Assembly: GCA_027604005.1 (NCBI GenBank)
Contig: JADGJT010000389.1
Coordinates: forward strand, 1-18,806
Direction: 5' to 3'
Source: Dinochytrium kinnereticum
Taxonomy: Eukaryota > Chytridiomycota > Chytridiomycetes > Chytridiales > Chytridiaceae
Length of the DNA: 18,806 nucleotides
Position 1 is the stretch's first letter. Every line of letters begins with the position of its first letter. The notes under the pieces are model-generated. The model saw only the letters and a program-made list of their open reading frames with translations. It did not search any database and was not told the origin of the DNA. This document shows positions 7,562 through 16,245 of this stretch, piece after piece. Position numbers and translations under genes: made by a program.

Positions 7562-10526
7562 ATGCTAAATGACCAAACCCACATCATGACTGACGTCCCA
7601 TCACTATCGCTAGATTCAAAGGATGAGCCGTTCGACACAACTCCGCACATGCAGCTTTTCCTCTACTACATTCTCGAGAAGCGTCGTGTACAAGCCCGAA
7701 GAGATTCAGGGATGCCACAGCCTTGGACGAAGGATCCTTTCCTACTTGTAAAGGGCTTTTCAATTGAGAATGTTAGAGAGGTAAAACTGCGGGGCTGTAT
7801 TCTGTATTTTTCTTCTTTATGTGTTAGAAGTTTCCTTTCTGACCCTGATTTTTCTTTGAAGGAGCAACCAATTCAGCGCTCTTTACTGGACGTGTTCAAA
7901 GGAAAAGATCATCGGCATCCGGCTTGGCTTTGGAATGTTTGGATGCATCGATACCTATCCAACCCTAAGTCCAGTCAGCAGTTGGGTTTTGTTGAAGGTG
8001 AGATGGTTTGTTTTTTTGAATGTACATATTGTCAACTTCCATCCTTACAGTTTTGTTAAAGATCTCGACAAAGCCATCAATACCTTTGAAGCCTGGATGC
8101 ACAATAATGAACGATTCAGAACCTCCATTTTCATGTCCTGCGATCCTGACCATCGTATCCTTGAAGCCATTCGCACCAACTACAAACTCTCTCTAACTCT
8201 CTCGCCAAAACTCTTTTCCCTGCAAAACCCACCCCCAACCCGCCGGAATCTCTTCAATATCTTTAAAAAGGAATTTAAGCTATGTGGTAGCTTTCATGCG
8301 AACCAAATGTCTCATGACATTATTATGTATGGCGCCATTCCTCCTGAACCGGCTGGATCTCCTGAGGAAGCGTTCTCAGTGTCCCATTCGGGATGCTCCA
8401 TACTGGAGTACGAGTGTAGTCAGAAAGGTCTGTTTGACATTACCAATGAGGTTAATCGCTTGCTGGAGAGTCGAATCGTTTACGACGATGGGAAAAGACG
8501 CGAGAAAGCTACGAGGCTGAGACCAGTGGATATTGAGGACTTATTGTGGAAGTTTAAAAGATACCATAAATTGGTGAAGCCTGAAGAGTGGGTAAACCGG
8601 AAGACGAAGGGAACTGGAAAGGGAAAGAGAAAGGATAGGGGGAAGGGAAAGGGAAAGGGAAAGGGACAGGTGAAAGAAAAGGAGAAAGCGAAAGGAAAGG
8701 ACAAGAAGAGGCTTGCCTATGAACGCGATGAATCGGACGGGGATAATTATGTTGATTTATCGGAGGACGACTACGACGATGAAGGTTCTTATATAGAGGA
8801 CGATTCTGAAGAGGAGTCTGAAAAGCGCTACGGATTTAAACGTACGAAAGCAGCCAGGGATTATTCTTCCATAACGCTACGCGAATCCAGCATGAAAGCG
8901 ATTTCTACGTTTACTCCTACCACAGGACGGAGATATGCTGATACGAGAAGCAACGACTCAAATAGTGTCGTCAGTGACGACTGGGTGCTTGAATTGGAGG
9001 ATGAGGCATCTGAATCCTTAGTTTTGTCGCCCCTATCTGATGCTAATGATATGACGCTACGACTCGATTCATTGCAAGACAAAAAAAGCCATACTTCAGA
9101 GGAAGCCACTGCCGGGTTACCTTTTAACGTTGATAGCGGAGATCACATCGCGTCATCTTCTACAAAACAAGCCAAAATGATACTGGATGAGATCATTCCA
9201 GAAAATCCATGCCGGATCCGTGAGGAAGAATTGAACCTGACTGTACCAGTCATTAAGGAGGAAAAGCCAATTTCACCCGTTGCTCACGTGAAAGAGGGGC
9301 AAAAAGTAAAGGCTGTTTTGGATTTAAGATGCAATAACGGCCTGATGGAGTACCTAGTGGAATGGGTAGATTCGGAGAGAAATCGGATGTCATGGGAGCC
9401 TTTCGAGTCCCTGCAAGACTGTGAAGCAATGGATAGATTTCTGCGGATAGAACCGTCAGTATTAATCCGCGAACAGAGGGTAGGAGTGAAACCACCCATA
9501 AAGCGCGGTGGCGGTTCGAAAAAGCTATCGATTAAACGATACGAATCAGTACGTATGAGCGAGAAGGAATTGGCAGTAACCACAGCAAGCGAGGAACAAC
9601 CTATCTCAGCTAGTGCTGTGGTAAAGAAGGGACATCTAGTCAACGCTGTTTTGGACCTAAGATGCAATAACAGCCTGATGGAGTACCTAGTGGAATGGGT
9701 AGATTCGGAGAGAAATACGATGTCATGGGAGCCTTTCAAGTCCCTGCAAGACTGTGAAGCCATGGATAGATTTCTGCGGATAGAACCGTCAGTATTAATC
9801 CGCGAACAGAGGGTAGGAGTGAAACCACCCATAAAGCGCGGTGGCGGCTCGAAAAAGCTATCGATTAAACGATACGAATCAGTACGTTTGAGCGAGAAGG
9901 AATTGGTAGTAACCACAGCAAGCGAGAAACAACCTATATCAGCTAGTGCTGTGGTAAAGAAGGGACATCTAGTCAACGCTGTTTTGGACCTAAGATGCAA
10001 TAACGGCCTGATGGAGTACCAAGTGGAATGGGTAGATTCGGAGAGAAATACGATGTCATGGGTGCCTTTCGAGTCTCTGCAAGGCTGTGAGGCAATGGAT
10101 AGGTTTCTGCGAATAGAACCGTCAGTTTCAGTCCGCGAATCTAGGGTAGGAATTAGAGCACCATTAAAGCGCGGTGGCCTCAAGAAGCCATCAATCAAAA
10201 TATATGAATCAGCAAGTATGAGCGAGGAGGAACCTCCCATATCCCCAGCAAGAGCGAAGCGATTTTTACAGAGCCAGGAGTCTCCACCATCACCCATTAC
10301 AGAAGTGGGGGAGATAGAGTATCGTGTTCGTGCTATACTCGAACGAAAGAAGATAGGCACTCAGTTTTATTACCTTGTGGATTGGGATGGATATGGAGAG
10401 GAGGATAGAACCTGGGAGCCCTTACGGAATGTGTGTGATTGTGAGGCGTATTTGACGTTTTGTGTGGAGAATGGCCTACCCAGCCGAAGGGGCCGGCCCC
10501 CAAAGAAGATCAAATTAGACATTTAA
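7562..10526 (+). CDS. aGPT-PPlase-like domain plus four chromodomains and AT-hook
   Basis: Exons 7562-7780, 7862-7997 and 8062-10526 (donors GTAAAA and GTGAGA; acceptors TTTGAAG and TTAAAG) give 939 residues; ATG 7586 is an alternative start. Seen in order: residues 31-119 with EKRRVQARRDSGMPQPWTKD and FSIENVRE; a helical region with LCGSFHANQMSHDI (about 193-206); DIEDLLWKFKRYHKL (about 278-292); a Gly-Lys repeat linker (about 302-335); an acidic region; three near-identical chromodomain units (about 533-585, 644-696, 755-807); a fourth, canonical chromodomain (about 872-922, YRVRAILE ... YYLVDWDGYGEEDRTWEP); and a terminal RRGRPPKK AT-hook. Known: RR.G.P.PWT.DP, NV.RE, a G.F.A.Q..D helix-hairpin-like motif and a final E..L..F.+Y helix recall alpha-glutamyl/putrescinyl-thymine pyrophosphorylases, predicted to act on modified DNA thymines. 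Inferred: a nuclear chromatin-targeted enzyme or former enzyme. The chromodomains are certain; the N-terminal call is tentative. Confidence 0.8.
8601..8711 (+). repeat. purine-only GGGAAA-type simple repeat coding a Gly-Lys linker
   Basis: The stretch is almost entirely purine on the plus strand, built of GGGAAA/GGAAAG hexamers in reading frame. It encodes alternating Gly and Lys between the enzymatic half and the acidic/chromodomain half of the gene. It is likely a disordered, nucleic-acid-binding linker, and slippage-prone. Confidence 0.8.
9300..10225 (+). repeat. three tandem 333-bp (111-codon) chromodomain units
   Basis: The marker GCAATAAC occurs at 9331, 9664 and 9997, exactly 333 bp apart. 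The units are nearly identical over most of their length and differ by scattered substitutions; the third decays toward its 3' end. Each encodes one chromodomain (KAVLDLRCNN ... VEWVDSERN ... W(E/V)PF) plus a basic spacer (KRGGGSKKLSIKRYES in the first two units). The exact period keeps the frame, indicating recent in-frame duplications. Confidence 0.9.
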
Positions 10527-11650
10527 ACGGAGCATACCTTGTACTTGAAGCAGAAGTTCCACATAAACATCACTTTATTTATTACGTTTATACACTCATA
10601 ACACATGTGTGTTCGGCAAGGACCGCACAAGAAAGAAGACGGAGTGAGAACTCCAAGGGGCTTATTTGCCCCCAATACCTCTTCCTCCCTGAAGACCACT
10701 CTTTTAGCAGCGCGTCGTGAGGAGCATTCAGAATATTCATCGAGATGTTTTTGTGAATGTTTTTGAGACTCCAGTGCAGTTCATGTTGCCAAATGAACCA
10801 AACAATACGGTCCGTCGGTCGCACAGCTGTGGCACCAACTCCTTCCCACCAATTGAGTGAACGACGGCCGTCATCCCGCCTCCTGCGATCCCCTAGACCG
10901 ACGAGCAACGGACGGACACCAGCAGCATCTCCACGCCTTCATCCATCAGCCGCTTCACCGCTGGTCATCGCCAATCCCACCTCGCTCCTGCTCACACAGG
11001 GAGACACAGCTGGGCGCATCTTGAAGTACTAGCTGCATGTAACTGGGATAGACAAAACGTATAGAAAGATCTCCAGCACAGAGATAAAGGAACTGACTGA
11101 GAGCCTCGCCATTTTATACGCATTTCATTGGAATCGAGGACAGGAGCGGAGTTGAGCATTATCTGAGTTTTAACTAGATCACGGCGAATGCCGCCGTCGT
11201 CAACTCAAAAACCACGTCGCTCTGTATCGCCGAAAAGGTACGCATTGCATATGTCTGTAGAACCATCAGTAGGCGTAGTTATAAAGTGGGATGAAGGGGA
11301 AGAAGGAGGTTGAGAACCAGTTCTTTGCAGTGGTCGGCCTTCGATCTTTTTGTCGGCAGACTCAGTCGTTGGCCGTCGTCACCCCCTCTGATATGCTCCA
11401 TCCCGAGCATCCAGTCCAATATCTATCGCCGCTTTCAAATCGCAAAGAGTGGCAATTTTGGATTGTGTCAGCTGCTCCTCCACTTCGACTCTTGGACGTC
11501 GCATCAAACTACAAAAGTCCATCAACACGTCGCATCTGAACTGAGCCCCCATCACATCATCTCTCGTCCAACCCTTATCCTCACTTTCTTGTTTTAAACA
11601 CACCTCCTTCATTTCTCTCTCTTCCACCTCCTACCTGAGAGAACGCGAAC
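10527..11650. other. intergenic region, no gene seen
   Basis: This is the only gap of more than 300 bp. It holds several short open frames on both strands (for example 10588-10908 minus and 10757-11032 plus), but none has a recognisable domain, plausible introns or coding-like composition. No tRNA-like B box was found by eye. The last 90 bp form the pyrimidine-rich leader of the next gene. Confidence 0.6.
11563..11636 (+). promoter_or_regulatory. pyrimidine-rich leader upstream of the F-box/LRR gene
   Basis: A run rich in C and T on the plus strand ends 14 bp before the ATG at 11651. Such CT-rich blocks are common near transcription starts of highly expressed fungal genes. The assignment rests on composition and position only. 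Confidence 0.35.
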
Positions 11651-14600
11651 ATGCTCACCCCAACCGCCTCAAACGTTGTTCTGATGTTGTCGAGCACAGG
11701 GCTGCTGCCCCCTCCTTCATTGAAGTCGCATAGGCCAAAACGCCCTGGATGGATGCGATCCCCGCTCTTCCCAGCCCCCTCCTCTCTCCCACTCCCAACC
11801 CCTTCCAGAAAAGTGTCTCCCATCCATTCTGTGGAGCTTGCCTTCTCACCATCTTTCTACCATGACTTCAGCCGCAGCCCCTCGCCTATCAACCTCACAT
11901 CCCTTGACCTCGATGTGGAATCGGCCCGAGAGCAAATGGAGTTCCTGAGTGGAGGCATCACGGACGCTCTGACGGGAGAGACACCTCCATTGGATATGGG
12001 ATTCTATGGGTCAAATGCGGATAACTTGCTGAACGATGACGATGATCTGCCTTCGTTGACGAGCGCAGAAAAATCAGATGAAGAGCGCGGGCGTTCGGAT
12101 TCAAAGATGATGAATCGGTACTCTGAGGAGGAATTTGTTGGAATAGGGGAGGCTCCAGCTGGGACCGGCAGCGTTGTCGACGGATTCCGAGCCCGCATGG
12201 CGGCTTTGGTGGCAGAGGAACAGCAGTCATTGCGCGTGAAAAAGATTCGGCCGCCCGCCGCTAGCAAGGCATCACCTCCCTTGCCAGCAGTCTCCCATCC
12301 CTCGATAGGGGTGTTTCACAAGATGCCTTCTCAAGTCATGGTGAACATTGTCAACCACCTGCTAGCCATGGTGGACCCATCGCTGCCATCATCAAAGGCT
12401 CTTTTGTTGGCTCTCCCTTGTTTGTACGTCAACCGCTCTTGGTCTCGAGGAGCTGCGAAGGCTATCTACACTTGCCCGATACTCCCGACCTTAGAGAAGT
12501 TTCAGTCTATTGTTGCAACCGCTCTTGAGGCCATGCCCACCCACCCGTATGCCGCCTTTGTTGAGCAGCTTCACCTCCCACAATCCCTTGCGGATGCGTT
12601 GTACCTGGGTGACCTTGATATTGCCTTTCAGCTATTCCCAAACCTTGCATGCTTCCGCGTTCATGCCTCACCATCGACATCCAATGTCCTACTCCAGTCT
12701 TTATCAGACCATTGTCAAGGGCTCAAAAGGCTGTCATTGAGGGGGTGTCCCATAACTGATTCTTTGGTACCATCTTTAGCTAAAGGATGCCAGCAGCTCG
12801 AGTATCTTGATCTTTCCCATACCAGAGTAACGATTGCCACCCTCGTTACCGCCGTCGACCTCTGCCCTTCGCTAACTTCTCTACACCTGGAGGCTGCCTT
12901 TCCTTCCTCTGTTCCCGTTACTTGGAACCCTCAGCACTTATTCATCCGGCCCCTGCAAACTCTTAACCTTCGAAACTCTGGCGCTACGGATCCTCACCTT
13001 CGACATGCGGCCTTACATTGCCCTGACCTTTCACTCGTGGTGCTGGAGGGCTCAGCGGCTTTAACGGACGACTCAATCATCAAGCTGTCACAAAGCTGCT
13101 CCTCCCTTCGTGTGTTGGACGCATCGTTCTGCCCGCATATCACTGATCTGTCCGTAAGGTCTTTGGCGATGTTTGCATCGCTGTCCTTAAAGTCTGTCTC
13201 TCTTTCGGGGTGTGATCGTATCACACCGGAGGGGGTGGAGGCTCTTGCTGAGGGATGCAAGGAGCTTAACGAGATTGTGCTGCATGGCTGCGCGAGTATC
13301 TTAAACTCCCACGTTAGGGGTTTTGCTACACGACGGTATGAGCTGGACTGTGCGATAAGAGGAGACGCTGTCAGGCTATTGGGGGCGAGTCGGGCCGGGA
13401 GAAAGGTGGCTGGACCACTTGCGGCGGCGGCAAAAGTGACGGCGGGTGAGGTGGGGAAGAGGGAGTTTTCAACGCAGACGGAGGGTCTTAGTGAATCGGA
13501 CGGGAAGCAGATTTCATCAGGCACTACGACACCAAGGAGGACGCTCTCCCGCCAACCATCAGAGGATACTATCACAGATGCTTCTGATGTGACGAAGGCG
13601 TCGGTTGGATCATCTACTCCGTCTGCAGCGTCAAGGTACTCGATGCCTGCGGAGGAGCTTTTGATGAAGTTTGCAGAAGCCGTTGCGTCTGGAACGTGGA
13701 TGCCTCGAGGGACTGCCATGGGTGGCGGCAACGCCTTCCCACCTCAACAGCAGCAACAGCAGCCTCCTGTGAATGGTTACCCTCCATGGGGTCCTCAGAT
13801 GTTTTGGAACCCGGCTTGGGGTTATCCTCCTCCGATGTATCCTCATCCAGGATCCATGCCAATGCCAGGAATGGATCCGAACGAGGGCCCGCGTCGCGTC
13901 TCCACATCGTCTAGCGTATCACAAGGATCGTCTGCCATGCACTCCAACCGCTCCTCTTTCGTCTCTGAAACATCATCTTCTACCGCTTCGTCGTTTTCAG
14001 GGCTTATTCCTCCGTCGAAGCTAAAGAGACTGTCGTCTGTTCAGGAGCGCACCCCCCCAGTGACACCAAAGCCGTCAGGGCAGAGGTCTCAACTCCCAAC
14101 ATCAAAGCTCCCGGCCATGACAAGCAGAATCCCGTCAATGGGATCTCGCCTTCCTTCCTTATCTTCATCACTGCCTACCTCGGCACAGTCTTCATCCGCT
14201 GCTAAGGAGTTTTCAATGGCTATGTTGAAGGGTAAGGAACAGGTCATGTCTCGGACCCCCTCCTCGTCATCAATAGCGCAACGAAACACCTCCGCTACCG
14301 AGCCCGCCTACAAACCTCGTCAGTTCCGTAAAATCAACAGCGATAGCTACGAATCCCCCGCTCCTCCGCCAAGCATGTTGAAAGCTCCAACTATGTCACG
14401 AATCTCCTCATCTTCCTCCTCGTCTGCCGCGATCGACCCTGTTGACTTGGCTGCCTTTGCGTCTGGACTACCGACTGGGATTGGCTCGCAGCTAAGTGGT
14501 GGGAAAGGAAGGATGAGGAGTTCTATTGCTCATCCTTTGGCTCCGTCTGGAGCGAGTTCAGGATGGATCTCCGGAGGCAGTGGTGGAGATCGGACCAGCA

Positions 14601-14698
14601 CTGGGAGCACTGGGAGCACGGGCAGTTCGTCGTCGGCTGGTGAGACTCGGCTGAGGATTCCTACACCGAAGAAGAGTTTGGCGATGGGTAGAAGGTAG
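11651..14698 (+). CDS. F-box/LRR protein with long Ser/Pro-rich tail
   Basis: A single exon of 1015 residues. Seen: a disordered N-terminus (1-215) with an acidic DDDDLPS patch (about 128); an F-box-like helix set at about 222-275 (HKMPSQVMVNIVNHLL ... LPCLYVNRSW); and cysteine-type leucine-rich repeats at about 345-560 (CQGLKRLSLRGCPITDSL, CQQLEYLDLSHTRVT, SSLRVLDASFCPHITDLS, KSVSLSGCDRITPEGVEAL). A glutamine run follows at about 698-704, then a Pro/Met/Gly-rich stretch, then a Ser-rich basic tail with repeated S-x-(I/L)-P motifs (about 814-840) and an ending with RLRIPTPKKS. Known: the repeats resemble Grr1/Fbl/Amn1-type LRRs used by SCF ubiquitin-ligase adaptors for substrate binding. Inferred: a substrate adaptor. 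The tail is over 400 residues, longer than is usual for this class, and could target the protein to microtubule ends or be heavily phosphorylated. No introns are needed, unlike its neighbours downstream. Confidence 0.85.
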   Translation: MLTPTASNVVLMLSSTGLLPPPSLKSHRPKRPGWMRSPLFPAPSSLPLPTPSRKVSPIHSVELAFSPSFYHDFSRSPSPINLTSLDLDVESAREQMEFLSGGITDALTGETPPLDMGFYGSNADNLLNDDDDLPSLTSAEKSDEERGRSDSKMMNRYSEEEFVGIGEAPAGTGSVVDGFRARMAALVAEEQQSLRVKKIRPPAASKASPPLPAVSHPSIGVFHKMPSQVMVNIVNHLLAMVDPSLPSSKALLLALPCLYVNRSWSRGAAKAIYTCPILPTLEKFQSIVATALEAMPTHPYAAFVEQLHLPQSLADALYLGDLDIAFQLFPNLACFRVHASPSTSNVLLQSLSDHCQGLKRLSLRGCPITDSLVPSLAKGCQQLEYLDLSHTRVTIATLVTAVDLCPSLTSLHLEAAFPSSVPVTWNPQHLFIRPLQTLNLRNSGATDPHLRHAALHCPDLSLVVLEGSAALTDDSIIKLSQSCSSLRVLDASFCPHITDLSVRSLAMFASLSLKSVSLSGCDRITPEGVEALAEGCKELNEIVLHGCASILNSHVRGFATRRYELDCAIRGDAVRLLGASRAGRKVAGPLAAAAKVTAGEVGKREFSTQTEGLSESDGKQISSGTTTPRRTLSRQPSEDTITDASDVTKASVGSSTPSAASRYSMPAEELLMKFAEAVASGTWMPRGTAMGGGNAFPPQQQQQQPPVNGYPPWGPQMFWNPAWGYPPPMYPHPGSMPMPGMDPNEGPRRVSTSSSVSQGSSAMHSNRSSFVSETSSSTASSFSGLIPPSKLKRLSSVQERTPPVTPKPSGQRSQLPTSKLPAMTSRIPSMGSRLPSLSSSLPTSAQSSSAAKEFSMAMLKGKEQVMSRTPSSSSIAQRNTSATEPAYKPRQFRKINSDSYESPAPPPSMLKAPTMSRISSSSSSSAAIDPVDLAAFASGLPTGIGSQLSGGKGRMRSSIAHPLAPSGASSGWISGGSGGDRTSTGSTGSTGSSSSAGETRLRIPTPKKSLAMGRR

Positions 14699-14986
14699 AA
14701 GATGACTAGGGGTGGGGTTGGTTTTGGACGAATCTTGCTCGTTTTTTGTGTTTGTTTTTGGTTGTTGCATAGGGACTTTTTTTCTTGCCCCATTTTCACC
14801 ATCTTCCCCCCCAACTCCTTTCCAATTATTCTCGTTCCTGGAGTGCGATTAATAGCTGTCTCTCTTATACCATGCCATATTTGTCGGCAAAAGGTTTCTG
14901 TTTTTATCCCTTTACAAATAAGAAGAATCAGACGTTGTTCCTTTAGACAAGCCGTGCAAAGACCTCAGATTCGTGCGACATCCAGT

Positions 14987-16084
14987 ATGACCCCGTTGCC
15001 AGTCTTCCGTCTTTTGATCACAGCAGCAGCAGCGTCAACGGCGCTCGCTCAGTCCGCATGTCAGACGAATGTGCTCGTCGACGACATGAGGCCTCGAGAG
15101 GCATCCATGTACCGCACTCAACCGCCCGGTGAAGGATGCGAGCAGTTTCCAGGGACTTTCAACGGGTGGGTTGTTGTCGGTGCGCAATACAGGGGTTTGA
15201 ATGATGCTGAGCAGATGCAATAAAACCTTAAACTTGCTGGGAGGAGATTATGGAGATAAAGGTTGGTTTCGTAGTTTCATAGAAACTATGATTGCTTAAT
15301 GATGGTGCTTCGTTGTGCTGTGGTTAGGAGCTGCCGAGTCGATTGAGGAGGGACGGCTTAAAATCATTGTTGATGGATCAGGTGGTTTCAACTAGTAAGG
15401 GCCTTTCTCTTGCTTGCTGCTTCTGCAATGCTTCTTTCATAACCATTTCAGTTGGTTCACGAAATTCAATTGGGAGCAAGACTTTGACCTTACCCGATTC
15501 TACGGTCTGGAAATGGACTTGATCGCTCCTCCAAACTCCGATTTCAGCATCACCCTTACTCAATGGCAACCCTTTACAACGCCCCCGTCAAGAGGTATAG
15601 ATTCTGTGTATAAACAGATGACGGACTACATGAAACCGACTGGAACAAAGCAGACACTTAGATTCTCGTGGTCTGACTATGCAATGAATTTGAATGGCCG
15701 GCCGTTTGATTTAAAGCACTTAAAGGTTTATTCTTTTTAGAGTTTCTTCTAGTTTACTTACTAGGTTGTGTTGTATAGGATTTGACGCTGGTTGATTTGA
15801 AACCAGCTGGGGCAGTCTTTTACATTTCGCGGATCACTCTTCTTGGCAATTGCTCCGTGACGCTATCGACAGCGATTACAAGGGGGGCTGTGCCTTCGAC
15901 CTTGGCGAGCTTATCTGGTGGGGCCACCATCGCCCCGTCATCTACTTATCTCACCTCCTCTTTGACCGAAGCCAACTCGCAAAAGTCCATGTCGTCCGCC
16001 GAGTTAAGCAATACGCGTTTAATGTTTGGGGCATTGGCGACCATGGCATTAGGTTGGCTATGTCTATGGCCCATCATCTTTTAA
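14987..16084 (+). CDS. secreted, probably GPI-anchored cell-surface protein of unknown function
   Basis: Five exons (14987-15165, 15215-15261, 15328-15394, 15452-15725, 15779-16084) give 290 residues; introns are 49, 66, 57 and 53 nt and all phases agree. Seen: a signal peptide (about 1-22, LLITAAAASTALAQ), then a Cys and an N-terminal VDDM strand, a CNKTLNLLGGDYGDKG segment formed across intron 1, then a beta-rich region (GRLKIIVDGSGGFNYWFTKF, FYGLEMDLIAPPNSDFSITL, DLTLVDLKPAGAVFYISRI). A Ser/Thr-rich stalk and a C-terminal hydrophobic helix (MFGALATMALGWLCLWPIIF) run to the very end, as in GPI-anchor signals. Known: VDDF ... LGG(x)YGD ... FxGIxxxI proteins are common secreted fungal proteins with a galactose-binding-like jelly roll. 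Inferred: a wall or membrane surface protein, possibly carbohydrate-binding. There is no catalytic motif to name an enzyme. Confidence 0.75.
15272..15288 (+). repeat. 7-bp perfect inverted repeat inside intron 2
   Basis: TAGTTTC and GAAACTA flank a 3-nt loop 10 bp after the GTTGGT donor at 15262. It lies inside the intron of the surface-protein gene and could fold in the pre-mRNA near the donor. It is short enough to be chance. Confidence 0.35.
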
Positions 16085-16245
16085 ATACAGTTGCACATCA
16101 CAGTTATCGCTTATTAGCCAACCTTTTAATGCATTATTCCTCTGCCTCCCAATCACGTATTGTACTTTTTCCTGCGCACGGGCTCCCGACGCCTATTTTA
16201 GAGTAGAAAGAGTGGCTTGTGTTTATCTTGCTGTGATATATTACG

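Noticed and set aside
7781..7861. Reading through intron 1 of the chromodomain gene, which is open and a multiple of three
   Set aside because: It has GT-AG ends with a T-rich 3' half, and its translation (CILYFSSLCVRSFLS) breaks the helical pattern. Retention as an isoform remains possible.
9300..10225. CRISPR-like or satellite repeat array
   Set aside because: The units are 333 bp, contiguous, in frame and coding. There is no short direct repeat with unique spacers, and the genome is eukaryotic.
9284..10360. 358-codon open frame antisense to the chromodomain array
   Set aside because: It mirrors the 333-bp tandem repeat: a stop-free antisense frame in one unit is stop-free in all. It has no recognisable domain.
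10588..11032. Small overlapping open frames on both strands in the intergenic gap
   Set aside because: Low-complexity translations, no domains or splice support, and neither strand is favoured.
15195..15243. A single-base frameshift, or a GTTTGA-donor intron creating an 18-nt exon, in the surface-protein gene
   Set aside because: A 49-nt intron at 15166-15214 with a GTGGGT donor and GAGCAG acceptor keeps the LNLLGGDYGD segment in frame, so no frameshift is needed.
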